A stretch of 64,000 bases of DNA from Thalassospira lucentensis (GCF_001613805.1 NZ_LPVY01000013.1:124001-188000), one strand, 5' to 3'; shown: positions 24,179 to 33,482, counted from the stretch's first letter. A program made the numbers and translations. Notes: generated by a model not told the origin, from the sequence alone.

Positions 24179-25914
24179 TGCAGGCTGCAAGTCGCCTTCG
24201 CGGCTTCATGCCCGGCTTTGCAAGCCCGACGGTTGGCAACCGGTCTTCGGACCGGTTGCTGCCATGGCTTTTATTGCCGGTGTTCGTGATTTCGATTTTA
24301 CCGATTGTGCGCCTTGCGATTGAGGGTGTGTTTATCGGTGGTGTACCAAGTGCGGATTATATCCGCGATGTTCTGGGCAGTTCGACGACCTGGCGGGCGA
24401 CCGCCAACAGTCTTTATACCGCAGGGCTTGGCACGATTATCTCGCTTTTGATCGGGGGGGCGTTTGCCTTTCTGGTCGCATTGACAGATATCCGCGCCAA
24501 GGCGGTTCTGGTTTTCTGTTTCATGATCCCGATGATGATTCCGCCGCAGATTACGGCATTGGCATGGGTGCAATTGACCGGGCCGAGCAGTGCTCTTTTG
24601 AATGCGCTGGGCATGGCGCCGACGATGGGATCGCCCCAGCCGTTCTATTCGGCAGAGGGGATTGCGCTGTTGCTGGGTATTCAGCATGCATCGATCGTGT
24701 TTCTGACCCTTCGGGCCAATTTGCGCCTGCTGCCGCGCGAACAGATCGAAGCCGCCCGTCTGGCGGGGGCGCGTGGCGGTCGGTTGTGGTGGCAGATCAT
24801 CCTGCCGCTGACCAGCCCCGGCCTGATTGCCGGAACGGCGATGGCATTTGTCACAGCCCTTGGCAATTTCGGTATTCCGGCAATGCTGGGGATACCGGCC
24901 AATTATTCGACATTGCCGACCCTGATTTATCAGAAACTGGCCGGGTTTGGCCCGTCGGTTCTGGGCGAGGTATCGGTCTTGGCGATGCTGATCGGGGCGA
25001 TTGCGATTTGCGGTGTGGCGTTGCATCACCGGTTACTGGGCAAGCGCGATTATCGTCTGATGGGGATGGTTGGTCGACCGCTTGACATCCGGTTGGGCCA
25101 ACGGCGGACATTGGTTGAAGCGGTGCTTTGGGCGGTTTTGATGGCCATTCTGGTGATCCCGTTGATGGCACTTATTGCGACCGCATTGGTTCCGGCATTC
25201 GGGGTGAAGCTGAGCCTTGCCAATTACAGTTTCGATGCGTTTTACGAAGTGCTGTTTGTTCAACCATCGACCATCCGCGCGTTCCATAACAGTTTCATGT
25301 TGTCGGTTGGGGCGGCGGTGACGCTGGTTGCGATCTGTTTGCCGTTGGCTTATGTGATTGTCCGGCGACCAACCCGGTTGACCCATATGGTCAATCTTCT
25401 GGTCGAGGTGCCCTATGCCTTGCCCGGTGTGGTTTTGGCGATTGCCTGCATTCTTCTGTTCATCCGCATTCCGGTGATTGATGTCAGTCTCTATGGCACG
25501 CTTGCGATCATTTTTGTCGCCTATCTGGCGCGGTTTCTGGTGATTGCACTGCGCCCGGTGATGAACAGTTTTTCCCAGCTTGACCCGGCATTGGAAGAAG
25601 CCGCACAGGCATGTGGTGCCGGGCTTGGTCGCCGGTTGCGCGATATCCTGCTGCCATTGGCGGCGCCGTCGGCGGCAGCCGGCGCGTTACTTGTGTTTTT
25701 GACAGCGTTTAACGAATTGACGGTTTCTGCCCTTTTGTGGTCGGCCGGGAACGAGACGCTGGGGGTTTTGATCTTCAATCTCGATGACAGTGGAGACACC
25801 GTTCTGGCCTCGGCCGTGGCGGTTTTGGTTGTGCTGGTCGTTATTGCGTTGATGTCCTGTTTTCAACTGGCATCACGCCGTTTGCCCAAGGGAGTTGTGC
25901 CATGGCAGACATAA
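24178..25914 (+). CDS. ABC importer permease, fused two-domain FbpB type
   Basis: 578 residues with two copies of the inner-membrane permease domain. Each has the EAA-type cytoplasmic loop that docks to the ATPase (EQIEAARLAGARGGRLWWQI near residue 190; LEEAAQACGAGLGRRLRDI near residue 475). About twelve membrane helices are visible. It overlaps the ATPase gene by 13 bp. Confidence 0.9.
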   Translation: MQAASRLRGFMPGFASPTVGNRSSDRLLPWLLLPVFVISILPIVRLAIEGVFIGGVPSADYIRDVLGSSTTWRATANSLYTAGLGTIISLLIGGAFAFLVALTDIRAKAVLVFCFMIPMMIPPQITALAWVQLTGPSSALLNALGMAPTMGSPQPFYSAEGIALLLGIQHASIVFLTLRANLRLLPREQIEAARLAGARGGRLWWQIILPLTSPGLIAGTAMAFVTALGNFGIPAMLGIPANYSTLPTLIYQKLAGFGPSVLGEVSVLAMLIGAIAICGVALHHRLLGKRDYRLMGMVGRPLDIRLGQRRTLVEAVLWAVLMAILVIPLMALIATALVPAFGVKLSLANYSFDAFYEVLFVQPSTIRAFHNSFMLSVGAAVTLVAICLPLAYVIVRRPTRLTHMVNLLVEVPYALPGVVLAIACILLFIRIPVIDVSLYGTLAIIFVAYLARFLVIALRPVMNSFSQLDPALEEAAQACGAGLGRRLRDILLPLAAPSAAAGALLVFLTAFNELTVSALLWSAGNETLGVLIFNLDDSGDTVLASAVAVLVVLVVIALMSCFQLASRRLPKGVVPWQT

Positions 25915-26984
25915 ATCTTTCGCGGATTACCAAATCGTTTGGCGATTACCGTGCGGTCAATCAGGTGTCGCTTGATATCAAGGATGGCGAATTTGTTGCC
26001 CTTTTGGGACCATCAGGGTGTGGCAAGACGACATTGCTGCGTCTTCTGGCCGGGTTCGAGGAGCCCGATGACGGCGCCATATCGTTGGGCGGGCAGGCGG
26101 TTGCCGATCCGGCCAACGGGGTGATGGTCAATCCCGAAGCACGCAACCTTGGCATCGTGTTTCAGTCCTATGCGCTTTGGCCGCATATGTCGGTCGCGCG
26201 AAATGTTGGTTACCCGCTGGAGGTCCGCGGGCTTGGTCGGGCGGAACGCGATGCGAAAATTGCCGAGGCATTGTCGATTGTCGCTCTTGACCCCTATGCC
26301 GATCGCAGCCCGACGGAACTTTCGGGTGGGCAGCGACAGCGGGTGGCACTGGCGCGCTGTCTGGTGATGGAGCCGCGTGCGGTGTTGCTTGATGAGCCGC
26401 TTGCGAACCTTGACGTTCACTTGCGCGAAACCATGCAGCAGGCGTTTCTGGATTTTCATCGCCGGACCGGGGCGACGATGATTTACGTCACCCACGATCA
26501 GGCCGAAGCCATGGCAATGGCCGACAGAATTGCCGTGATGGACAAGGGCCGTATTCGTCAGATGGCGGCCCCGGAAACCCTTTACCGGGAACCGGCCGAT
26601 CATATGGTCGCAGGCTTTGTCGGGGCCGGGGCAGTGTTGCCGATTGGCGATGTTTCCATGCGGGGAACCGGGCGGTGTTCTGTTCGGTTGGGCGAGGCAG
26701 CGATCCATGCGCGGATTTGCCAGAAGGCGGCAAATAACAGCGACGGGCAGGACCTTGGTCTTTGCCTGCGGCCCGAAGATGTCTGGGTCGATGAAGCCGG
26801 GACATTGCGCGGTTCGGTCGAGGATTGCGTTTATCTGGGCGGTCGGTTCCGGCTTCAGGTGAGGGTCGGTGCCAATCAGATCCTGCCGGTTTACGCAACC
26901 AGACGGGCACGGATTGGTGAGACGGTCGGGCTTGTGATTTCCGACGGCTGGGTCTTTGACCGTTCAGAAGGTGAGGCCGCCTGA
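25902..26984 (+). CDS. ABC importer ATPase, FbpC/PotA type
   Basis: Walker A GPSGCGKTT (about residue 36), signature LSGGQRQRVALARC (about 140), Walker B AVLLDEPLANLD and the H-loop THDQAEA. The C-terminal about 120 residues form a TOBE regulatory domain. Belongs to the same transporter as the two upstream genes. Its stop overlaps the next start by 1 bp. Confidence 0.93.
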   Translation: MADINLSRITKSFGDYRAVNQVSLDIKDGEFVALLGPSGCGKTTLLRLLAGFEEPDDGAISLGGQAVADPANGVMVNPEARNLGIVFQSYALWPHMSVARNVGYPLEVRGLGRAERDAKIAEALSIVALDPYADRSPTELSGGQRQRVALARCLVMEPRAVLLDEPLANLDVHLRETMQQAFLDFHRRTGATMIYVTHDQAEAMAMADRIAVMDKGRIRQMAAPETLYREPADHMVAGFVGAGAVLPIGDVSMRGTGRCSVRLGEAAIHARICQKAANNSDGQDLGLCLRPEDVWVDEAGTLRGSVEDCVYLGGRFRLQVRVGANQILPVYATRRARIGETVGLVISDGWVFDRSEGEAA

Positions 26985-28072
26985 TGTCTGCCCGGATGCG
27001 TGTTTTATCGGGACTTGGTGAAAAGGGCCCGGCCTGTCTGCGGCTGGAGTTTTTCAACCGACGCTGGCTGCTTGATTGCGGGGTCGGTCCGGAAAATGAC
27101 AGCGGTTTTGACCCGGCATGGCTCAATAAAGTTAACGCTGTTTTCATTACCCATGATCATGTCGATCATATCGGGGCCGCGGCCGAAGTTATTGCGGCAG
27201 GCCTGCCGATTTATTGTACCGAAGTCACGGCACGGTCATTACCCGCCGGTGCGAATGTGATCATCCTGCCACCTTATGGGGAAATCCAGGTTGACGGTGT
27301 GACGGTTACGACCGGGAGGACCGGGCATGCCTTTGGCGGAGTATGGCTGCATTTTGAACTGGGTGGTGGGGTTCTTTACACCGGCGATTTCTGCAAGGAG
27401 TCTGATTACTTCCTGTATGACACGCCGCCCGACGCGGCGACGGTTTTGATGGACGCGTCCTATGGTATGGAGCGCCTGACACAGCAGGTGCGGATCGACG
27501 GGCTTTTGACCAAGATGTCCAAACTTGATGGCCAGATCCTGTTTCCTGTACCGCCGAGCGGGCGGGCGGCTGAAATGGCGTTGCTGTTTGAAAAACACGG
27601 CATGGCCAACTGGTCGATGGATGCTCGGTGCTATGGGCGCGTTAAACAGGTTCTGGGCGACGGGGGATCGGACTATGTGTCGTTTGATGCGATCCGTAAA
27701 TTGCGCGGTCTTAAGGATAAGGCGCGCGATTTTAACCCGGATGCCAGATTGCTTTTGTGTCACGCCCCATGCGGGACATATGGCACGGCGGGCGAACTGA
27801 TTGAAAAATGGGGACAGGAAGGTCGGCTTGGCCGTGATGCGCATGTGATCTTTACCGGCTTCATGCCGGTCGAGGCGCGCCGGATGGTTGAAAAGGGCCA
27901 TGCGCATTTCCGGCGCTGGAACGTGCATCCGCTATTTGACGATGTGGTTGCGATGGCCAATGACTGCCACGCAATGCAGATCGTGCCGCTGTTTAATGGC
28001 CGTCCCGAGGACTTTGCCCTTGTCGATGGCTTTGACGGGCGGTTACAGCTTTCGGATCGGTTTTATCTGTAA
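26984..28072 (+). CDS. Metallo-beta-lactamase-fold hydrolase, possibly beta-CASP-like
   Basis: The metal-binding HDHVDH motif (about residues 58-63) follows FITH, with further His/Asp ligands at GHAFGG and YTGDF. After residue 180 an inserted domain and the segment VIFTGFMPVEARRMVEKG recall the beta-CASP nucleases, although overall similarity is modest by eye. No signal peptide, so it acts in the cytoplasm, after import. Likely a phosphodiesterase or nuclease; the substrate is unknown. Coupled to the ATPase gene by 1-bp overlap. Confidence 0.75.
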   Translation: MSARMRVLSGLGEKGPACLRLEFFNRRWLLDCGVGPENDSGFDPAWLNKVNAVFITHDHVDHIGAAAEVIAAGLPIYCTEVTARSLPAGANVIILPPYGEIQVDGVTVTTGRTGHAFGGVWLHFELGGGVLYTGDFCKESDYFLYDTPPDAATVLMDASYGMERLTQQVRIDGLLTKMSKLDGQILFPVPPSGRAAEMALLFEKHGMANWSMDARCYGRVKQVLGDGGSDYVSFDAIRKLRGLKDKARDFNPDARLLLCHAPCGTYGTAGELIEKWGQEGRLGRDAHVIFTGFMPVEARRMVEKGHAHFRRWNVHPLFDDVVAMANDCHAMQIVPLFNGRPEDFALVDGFDGRLQLSDRFYL

Positions 28073-28089
28073 ATGGGCGAAAACCAGAC

Positions 28090-28680
28090 ATGATTTATCC
28101 TGCAAAGACGTTCGATTTTCCGAAAGCGCCGTTTGTGTTTATCCGGCACGGGGAAACCGATGCCAACAAGGCCGAAATCATCGCCGGGTCAAGCGAGCCG
28201 CCATTGAACAATGCGGGCCGCGAACAGGCGCGTGCGATTGCACCATTGATGGCGATGGGAAAATGGCAGGCGGTCTATGTCAGCCCGCAGGACAGGGCGC
28301 GCAAAACAGCCGAACTGGTTTTGCCCGATTATGAATTGCACATTCTTGACGGGTTGCGCGAGCGCCATTGGGGTGACCTTGAAGGGCGCCCGATTTCCGA
28401 AGTGTGTTCGCGGTTCGATACCCCGCCCAATGGCGAGGGATTTGATGCCATGTGCCAGCGCGTGTCGTTTGCCATGCAGACCGCGCTGGCCGGGGTCAGT
28501 GATCGCCTGACCGTGGTGGTAGCCCATTCGGGTGTCGGGCGCTGCATTCTTTATATGACCGGCTTTGATGCCGAAGGCCCGCGCATTGCCAATGCAACAC
28601 CGATCCTGTTTCGTCCGACGGCAATGGGATGGGAATATGAAAATTTGACCGAAGATTTGATCAGGGAGATTTCCGCGTGA
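28090..28680 (+). CDS. Histidine phosphatase family protein
   Basis: Phosphoglycerate-mutase fold with the catalytic RHGETDANK motif (phosphohistidine in RHG, about residue 19), a second Arg in SPQDRARKTAEL, and the late catalytic His in VVAHSGVGR. 196 residues, cytosolic. It probably removes phosphate from a small metabolite made from the imported compound. Its stop overlaps the next start as GTGA. Confidence 0.88.
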   Translation: MIYPAKTFDFPKAPFVFIRHGETDANKAEIIAGSSEPPLNNAGREQARAIAPLMAMGKWQAVYVSPQDRARKTAELVLPDYELHILDGLRERHWGDLEGRPISEVCSRFDTPPNGEGFDAMCQRVSFAMQTALAGVSDRLTVVVAHSGVGRCILYMTGFDAEGPRIANATPILFRPTAMGWEYENLTEDLIREISA

Positions 28681-29171
28681 GCCAACCCACAACCAGTACT
28701 GCAGGGGTAAACATATCGTCCGTTCGTGATGCGGTGGTGTTTGATATGGATGGCACATTGGCCCATTTCGATGCCGATGAATTGGGGCATCTGGTGCATG
28801 GGGTGGAAAAGCATTGGGATGCGTTTTTCGATGAAATGGACAAGGCCGCCCCGATTGCAAATATCGAACGGCTTTTGCGGGTTCTGCATCAATCCGGGCA
28901 GGCGATTGTGATCTGTTCGGGCCGCCCGGCCGGGTGGCAGCACCGCTCCGAAGCATGGCTTCGTGCGCATGGCATTCCGTTTGACGGCATGTATCTGCGC
29001 CCAGAAGATGCAGATCACCGCTCGGACGAGGAAGTCAAGGAAGACCTTCTGGCACAAATCCGGGCGGATGGTTTTAACCCATGGCTGGTGGTCGATGATC
29101 GCAAGCGGGTGGTGGACAAATGGCGTGATATGGGGCTGACCTGTCTGCAATGCGCACCGGGGGATTTTTAA
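28677..29171 (+). CDS. HAD phosphatase resembling the polynucleotide kinase 3'-phosphatase domain
   Basis: HAD motif I is FDMDGTL (about residue 21), motif II is ICSGRPAG, and the C-terminal part has LRPEDADHRSDEEVKEDLL and VVDDRKRVVDKWRDMGLTC, the pattern of the T4 polynucleotide kinase 3'-phosphatase domain. There is no kinase domain. The gene starts with GTG overlapping the preceding stop, so it belongs to the transport operon. Suggested role: hydrolysis of a 3'-phosphate on a nucleotide or similar compound. Confidence 0.75.
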   Translation: MSQPTTSTAGVNISSVRDAVVFDMDGTLAHFDADELGHLVHGVEKHWDAFFDEMDKAAPIANIERLLRVLHQSGQAIVICSGRPAGWQHRSEAWLRAHGIPFDGMYLRPEDADHRSDEEVKEDLLAQIRADGFNPWLVVDDRKRVVDKWRDMGLTCLQCAPGDF

Positions 29172-29275
29172 GACCCTTTCGTATACCCGCTCGGTACATT
29201 TGCATTCTGTGACTAATGAATTGAGTCTAGTTTAAATCACTAGAAACATCTCGGTTTATGTTGATCGGAGCAATC

Positions 29276-29551
29276 ATGAAGGCGGATAGAATTACTGTTT
29301 GGGGGAAAGCTGTTGGCGACATGAGTTTGACGGAATTGGACGAGTATGTTGCTTACTTGCGAACCCTTCGGTCCCAAATGTATGGCGTTAATCTCTCTGC
29401 TAGCGAGGTCAATTCCTATTTAATGATGGCGATTTCAGAAAAGAATAGCCGAAATGCTGGTCGCCTAGCGAGCTGGGCGATCGGCATTTCGGCTGCAAGT
29501 ATGGTCATTTCGATGATAGGAATACTTGTATCTGTATCTATCAGCACCTAG
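29276..29551 (+). CDS. Small protein with C-terminal membrane helix, unknown
   Basis: 91 residues. The ATG at 29276 has GGAG 5 nt upstream; an ATG at 29258 is in frame but poorly placed. The first about 60 residues are charged and helical, and the last about 25 (WAIGISAASMVISMIGILVS) form one hydrophobic helix, so the protein is tail-anchored. Codon use is AT-richer than all neighbours (many TTG, TAT, AAT, ATA), suggesting recent acquisition. Function unknown. Confidence 0.6.
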   Translation: MKADRITVWGKAVGDMSLTELDEYVAYLRTLRSQMYGVNLSASEVNSYLMMAISEKNSRNAGRLASWAIGISAASMVISMIGILVSVSIST

Positions 29552-29559
29552 CGCTGAAG

Positions 29560-30000
29560 CTATTCAAAAAGCTCTCGATACATATCGTATCCCTCGGCCT
29601 CAAGGTCGCCGACCGGGATGAAGCGAAGCGATGCGGAATTGATGCAGTAACGCAGGCCACCGGCTTCTTTGGGGCCGTCGGGGAAGACATGGCCCAGATG
29701 GCTGTCGCCATGTTTGGAGCGGACTTCAATCCGGCGCATGCCGTGCGTATTGTCTTCGCGGGCGACGACATGATCGGTTTCGACCGGGCGGGTGAAGCTT
29801 GGCCAGCCGCAGCCGGAATCAAACTTGTCGCGGGATGTGAATAATGGCTCGCCCGAGACGATATCGACATAAAGCCCATCTTCCTTGTGATCCCAGAATT
29901 CATTGCGAAACGGCGGTTCGGTGCCGCTGTTTTGCGTGATGTGATACTGGTTGGCGTCAAGGGCTTTGATTGCGTCCGGGTTCTTGGTGTATTTCGTCAT
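29560..30000 (-). CDS. msrB: Peptide-methionine (R)-S-oxide reductase
   Basis: Repairs methionine-R-sulfoxide in proteins. The catalytic Cys lies in [11 protein letters not shown] near the C terminus, and GCGWPSF and GHVFPDGP line the active site. 146 residues with no signal peptide, so cytoplasmic. The two CxxC zinc sites of many MsrB proteins are absent, which is common in one subgroup. A 46-residue open frame ends 2 bp upstream of its start. Confidence 0.95.
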   Translation of the reverse strand: MTKYTKNPDAIKALDANQYHITQNSGTEPPFRNEFWDHKEDGLYVDIVSGEPLFTSRDKFDSGCGWPSFTRPVETDHVVAREDNTHGMRRIEVRSKHGDSHLGHVFPDGPKEAGGLRYCINSASLRFIPVGDLEAEGYDMYRELFE

Positions 30001-30002
30001 GG

Positions 30003-30143
30003 TTACTCCGGCAGGCGTGATTTGGTCATGCTTCCGAAGATGGTCGGATTGGCCGCAATGTCCAGTGCCTTCACGGCAAAGTTATGGATTTTGGTGGCTT
30101 GTTCACCCTTGGCACCACGGCTGGCGCTTTGTTTTGCCGTCAT
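30003..30143 (-). CDS. Candidate 46-residue protein between nuclease gene and msrB
   Basis: An open frame begins at an ATG inside the 3' end of the nuclease gene (41-bp overlap) and stops 2 bp before the msrB start. Third positions are strongly GC-rich, as in true genes here. It is basic, with the segment [20 protein letters not shown]. No clear Shine-Dalgarno; it could be made by coupling. Function unknown. Confidence 0.4.
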   Translation of the reverse strand: MTAKQSASRGAKGEQATKIHNFAVKALDIAANPTIFGSMTKSRLPE

Positions 30144-30558
30144 AAGGGCGGGCGAAACCCTGATTGATCAGTTCCTGATCAAGTGCCTTGCCGTCAATGC
30201 GCACCGATGCAACGACACGCCCACCATAACGCCCCCATTCAGGTTCGCAGAATTCAACGCGTTTGGCCGATTTCAGGCTTTGACGCGCGAAATCGCGGGC
30301 TTTGCCGGCAAGGGATTTTTCGGTTTCGCATTTGCCACGGATTTCGGGCGTATCCACCCCACGCACACGTACCGACATTTCGGCAATTTCGCCGGGAAGG
30401 CCGGGGATATTCACATAGATGGTGTCGCCGTCATAGGCATATTCGCCCTGACGTTCACGAAGCGGCCAGTCATAGCAGGTGGCGTTGGCAGCGATAGGGG
30501 CGAGGAGAGTAACGAGGAGCGAAGTCATGATCGTGTGATGGACGAACCGGCGGGGCAT
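30103..30558 (-). CDS. Secreted thermonuclease-like protein (SNase fold)
   Basis: A signal peptide (hydrophobic core TSLLVTLLAPIAANA) precedes a staphylococcal-nuclease domain: DGDTIYV gives the metal-binding Asp, VRGVDTPEIRGKC holds the catalytic Arg region, and YGRVVA-type and GFARPYDG motifs follow. 151 residues, probably periplasmic or extracellular. Several Cys residues may form disulfides. Confidence 0.85.
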   Translation of the reverse strand: MPRRFVHHTIMTSLLVTLLAPIAANATCYDWPLRERQGEYAYDGDTIYVNIPGLPGEIAEMSVRVRGVDTPEIRGKCETEKSLAGKARDFARQSLKSAKRVEFCEPEWGRYGGRVVASVRIDGKALDQELINQGFARPYDGKTKRQPWCQG

Positions 30559-30589
30559 GGGCGTGTTCTTTTGACTTGTCTAAGGCGGA

Positions 30590-31144
30590 TTAAAGTTTCA
30601 GGCGGGCAAGAATCTGGGCGGCGCGTTGTTCGACGGGACCTTTACGGATTTCAACCGGCTCATAACCGCATTGCAGATAGGTGCGATACAGAACGACATA
30701 TGTTCTGACGGCCTCAGAGAAGCTTTGTGTTCGCGCATTGTCGTTTTTGTAGATTTCCGACCATGGCGGCAGGATGAAAACCGTTCTGCGATAGCGATAG
30801 GTTTCAATGGCGCGTTTAAGCCCGGGATCATCGGGCAGGCCGGAAAGTTCACGGTGCGCGAGCGTATCGGGCAGGCCGCGATCAAAGAAAACCGTTTGCG
30901 GGTCCTGACCCATGCCATGTTGCCAGGCGCGGATCGAACCGCGCGTCATTAACCCGGCATAGGCTTCGTTATCGCCCCAGGGCAGGGCATTGCCGCCGCG
31001 TTCCTGCTGTTCCTCGATCACGGCACGCGCGACTTCGCGGCTGATTTCATAGCCACGTTCATGAAGATAATTGATCAATGTGGTCTTGCCTGCACCGGGC
31101 CCGCCGGTGATGACAACAAGATTGGATGGATAAGGCGATTGCAT
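30590..31144 (-). CDS. P-loop ATPase/kinase-like protein
   Basis: 184 residues. Walker A GGPGAGKTT lies near residue 12, followed by a DRGLPDT segment typical of small kinases acting on nucleotides or cofactors (NadR/Ttd14-like AAA_28 group). The start at 31144 has AGGGA 6 nt upstream; an in-frame ATG at 31168 lacks one. Substrate not known. It ends 31 bp before the nuclease gene on the same strand. Confidence 0.75.
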   Translation of the reverse strand: MQSPYPSNLVVITGGPGAGKTTLINYLHERGYEISREVARAVIEEQQERGGNALPWGDNEAYAGLMTRGSIRAWQHGMGQDPQTVFFDRGLPDTLAHRELSGLPDDPGLKRAIETYRYRRTVFILPPWSEIYKNDNARTQSFSEAVRTYVVLYRTYLQCGYEPVEIRKGPVEQRAAQILARLKL

Positions 31145-31302
31145 TCGTATTCCCTGCACAAGGCGCACGATATGAAAGCGCTTTGCGGCAAGCTGATGGC
31201 GTAAAAATGATTGTTTGGACCTTTGGGGCAGGACGCCCGCAAGGCAGGGAGACGCAGGGCATTAATCCGCTGGCGACAGGCTGTCAATACAGAGATGGAC
31301 GC

Positions 31303-32349
31303 CTAGTAGCAGCTTTCGGAGCGGGCGATAGAGCCGGTCCCGGCATGGATGGCGGTTACGGTGCCGTCCCGCCCGGTTTCAAAGCGGATGCCCGATGTTT
31401 TGGCATCATTTGCCCACCATGTCAGATAACGGCCATCGGGGCCGTCATATTCGTGTTCTTCCTCGATCAGGCCATCGCCATAGGCGGCGCGCACGTCATC
31501 AATGGTATCGCCGACCTGAATGGCGCGGCCAGTTCGGATCAGGCTGGTGGCGATGTCATATTCGTCGGCATAGACCGAAATGCGGGCCAGTTTGCTATCG
31601 ACCATCATAAAGCCAAGCCCCGTCGGGCCGCCAGCCGATTGCAGGTGATAGCATTCGGCATCCTCGGTCCCTTCGCGGGTTGATGTCATCGGTTCGATCA
31701 TGGCAGCACGAACTTCATCCTCGGTCATGCCAGTTCTGGCGTCACCATATCCTTCGGGTGTCAATGTCGAAAGCGGGGTGTTTATGGCATCAAGGACAAG
31801 GATATCGATGGTGGCGATATCATCGCGGACCGTAACAGCCCCAGGTTCGATCCGCTGCGACAGATAGGTTTGCGCACCGGATGGTCTGTTTTGCCAGCTT
31901 TCGGGCAACAGAAGTCGTTCACGTGGTTCAAGGCACAGGTACTTTGCCCCCTTTAACCGGTCGGCATGGTCAAAGGTAACATTGGCCGGAATATCCATGC
32001 AGATCGTCTGTGGAAGGTCGCTATACCAGTCGACCGGGGTGCCACGATCATCACAAATCGTCGGATCAAACCGCAATTCACAATAGGGCGGGACTGTATC
32101 ACGCAGGACCATGTCAAAAATCATCTGACCCTGATCGGCTTCGGCGATCAGGGTTCTTACAACATCCTCGTCGGGGTTGAGGATCTGGTAATGCGTCAGG
32201 TTCCAGACAAAATCGTCGCGCAGGTCAAACAGGACATAAGGATCGGCCACCGGCATCTCGGCAGCATTTTCCTGCGCAAAGCCTGTGGCGGGAAAATGAG
32301 CCAGTCCGGTTGTCAAAACTGTCAAAACTGCAAGTGTTACAGGTCGCAT
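31303..32349 (-). CDS. Secreted hypothetical protein
   Basis: The signal peptide (PVTLAVLTVLTTGLAHFPA, cleaved near GFA-Q) indicates export. The 348-residue protein has several Cys residues. Two short segments (ARTGMTEDEVRAAM and IQVGDTIDDVRAAYGDG) resemble the helix-turn of SmpA/BamE-like repeats, so it may contain two such domains in the C-terminal half. No catalytic motif seen. Confidence 0.65.
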   Translation of the reverse strand: MRPVTLAVLTVLTTGLAHFPATGFAQENAAEMPVADPYVLFDLRDDFVWNLTHYQILNPDEDVVRTLIAEADQGQMIFDMVLRDTVPPYCELRFDPTICDDRGTPVDWYSDLPQTICMDIPANVTFDHADRLKGAKYLCLEPRERLLLPESWQNRPSGAQTYLSQRIEPGAVTVRDDIATIDILVLDAINTPLSTLTPEGYGDARTGMTEDEVRAAMIEPMTSTREGTEDAECYHLQSAGGPTGLGFMMVDSKLARISVYADEYDIATSLIRTGRAIQVGDTIDDVRAAYGDGLIEEEHEYDGPDGRYLTWWANDAKTSGIRFETGRDGTVTAIHAGTGSIARSESCY

Positions 32350-32450
32350 TACGTGTCCGGTGAAATGTTCTGTATTTGTGTCAAAATCTTATGCGAAACA
32401 TATGCCATTGCGCCACTCGCATTTGGTAGGGGCCGGGGCAGTGGCACAAA

Positions 32451-33437
32451 TTATGGATCGGGCTTTTCGATACGGGCCAGAATATGGTCCGAAACAAGTT
32501 GTGCCGATGGCGACAGACGATGCCCGCGCGCGGTAATCAGGCTGTAAGGCTTGATTTCAATCGCATCGTCAAATGGCAGTTCGGCAATCATGCCCCCGAT
32601 ACTCAGAAGCGATGTGACTTCTTCGGCCATCGGGGCAATGGCATCGGTGCCCGACAAGGTGGAAAGAGTGACCAGAAGTGACGCGGAATTCAGGCTGGAA
32701 TGCGGCAAAGGCAAATGGCGCGAGATGAAGACATCTTCGATCGTACGGCGCATCAGGTTGCCCGGTGGCGGTAAAATCCATTCGAACTTGGCAAGACGGG
32801 CAAGGGATACCGCTTTGTTTTCGGCAAGCAACGGGTGCCCGGCGCGGACCATCAGGCGGATTTTCTCGCTTCGGATTTCGCGGATATTGAACTGGCGCGG
32901 GTCCATGTCCTCGGGCACGCGGCCAATGACAAAATCATGATCGCCCGCCAGCAGATCCTTGATCAGCAAATGCGATGGCCCGACCGAAACATGGGCTTCA
33001 AGCAGGGCATTGATCGACTGTACGGTTCGGATCGCGGGCACGACCAGATCGACTGCCGCGGCGGTCACCGCACCGATAAAAACCGTGCCGCCGCCATGTT
33101 TGATATCCTCGATCTCGCGTTCGGCCTCGCGGATTTCAATCAGCATGCTGCGCGCACGCCGGGCAAGGGCGCGACCGGCATTGGTCATTTCAATACCGCG
33201 TGATCCTCGCACGCACAGTCGGGCTTCAAGAATGGTTTCCATTTCCGATAACAGACGCGATGCCGCGGGCTGCGATGTTTGCAACATGTCTGCGGCCTGG
33301 CTGATCTGCCCGGTTTCTTCCATCGCGACGATCATGCGCAGATGGCTAAGCTTCAGGCCACGTTGAAACAGATTTCCGGATCGAAACAGCAGGGATTTCG
33401 CGGAACTGAGCGGCAGCGTCTTGGCAGGTTCGGTCAT
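32451..33437 (-). CDS. gbpR: LysR-family regulator, GbpR-like
   Basis: N-terminal LysR helix-turn-helix (LRMIVAMEETGQISQAADML, then TSQPAASRLLSEME) and a C-terminal periplasmic-binding-like effector domain. AAGGAG lies 8 nt before the ATG. It is divergent from a ChvE-type sugar-binding protein gene, the arrangement seen for gbpR-chvE in Agrobacterium, where GbpR controls chvE in response to sugars. 328 residues. Confidence 0.8.
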   Translation of the reverse strand: MTEPAKTLPLSSAKSLLFRSGNLFQRGLKLSHLRMIVAMEETGQISQAADMLQTSQPAASRLLSEMETILEARLCVRGSRGIEMTNAGRALARRARSMLIEIREAEREIEDIKHGGGTVFIGAVTAAAVDLVVPAIRTVQSINALLEAHVSVGPSHLLIKDLLAGDHDFVIGRVPEDMDPRQFNIREIRSEKIRLMVRAGHPLLAENKAVSLARLAKFEWILPPPGNLMRRTIEDVFISRHLPLPHSSLNSASLLVTLSTLSGTDAIAPMAEEVTSLLSIGGMIAELPFDDAIEIKPYSLITARGHRLSPSAQLVSDHILARIEKPDP

Positions 33438-33466
33438 GATGGTTCTCCTTGCCGGGCAAGTTTAAT

Positions 33467-33482
33467 ATATCATTTTTGATAT
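33467..33482. promoter_or_regulatory. Candidate regulator site between gbpR and chvE
   Basis: The inverted repeat ATATCA-TTTT-TGATAT lies 30 bp upstream of gbpR in the divergent promoter region. LysR proteins bind such dyads; assignment to GbpR is inferred. Confidence 0.45.

Noticed and set aside
23072..24190. Long antisense frame opposite the substrate-binding protein gene
   Set aside because: Shadow of the real gene; no start context, low-complexity composition and no family pattern. Similar antisense frames opposite chvE, glmU and groL were dismissed for the same reason.
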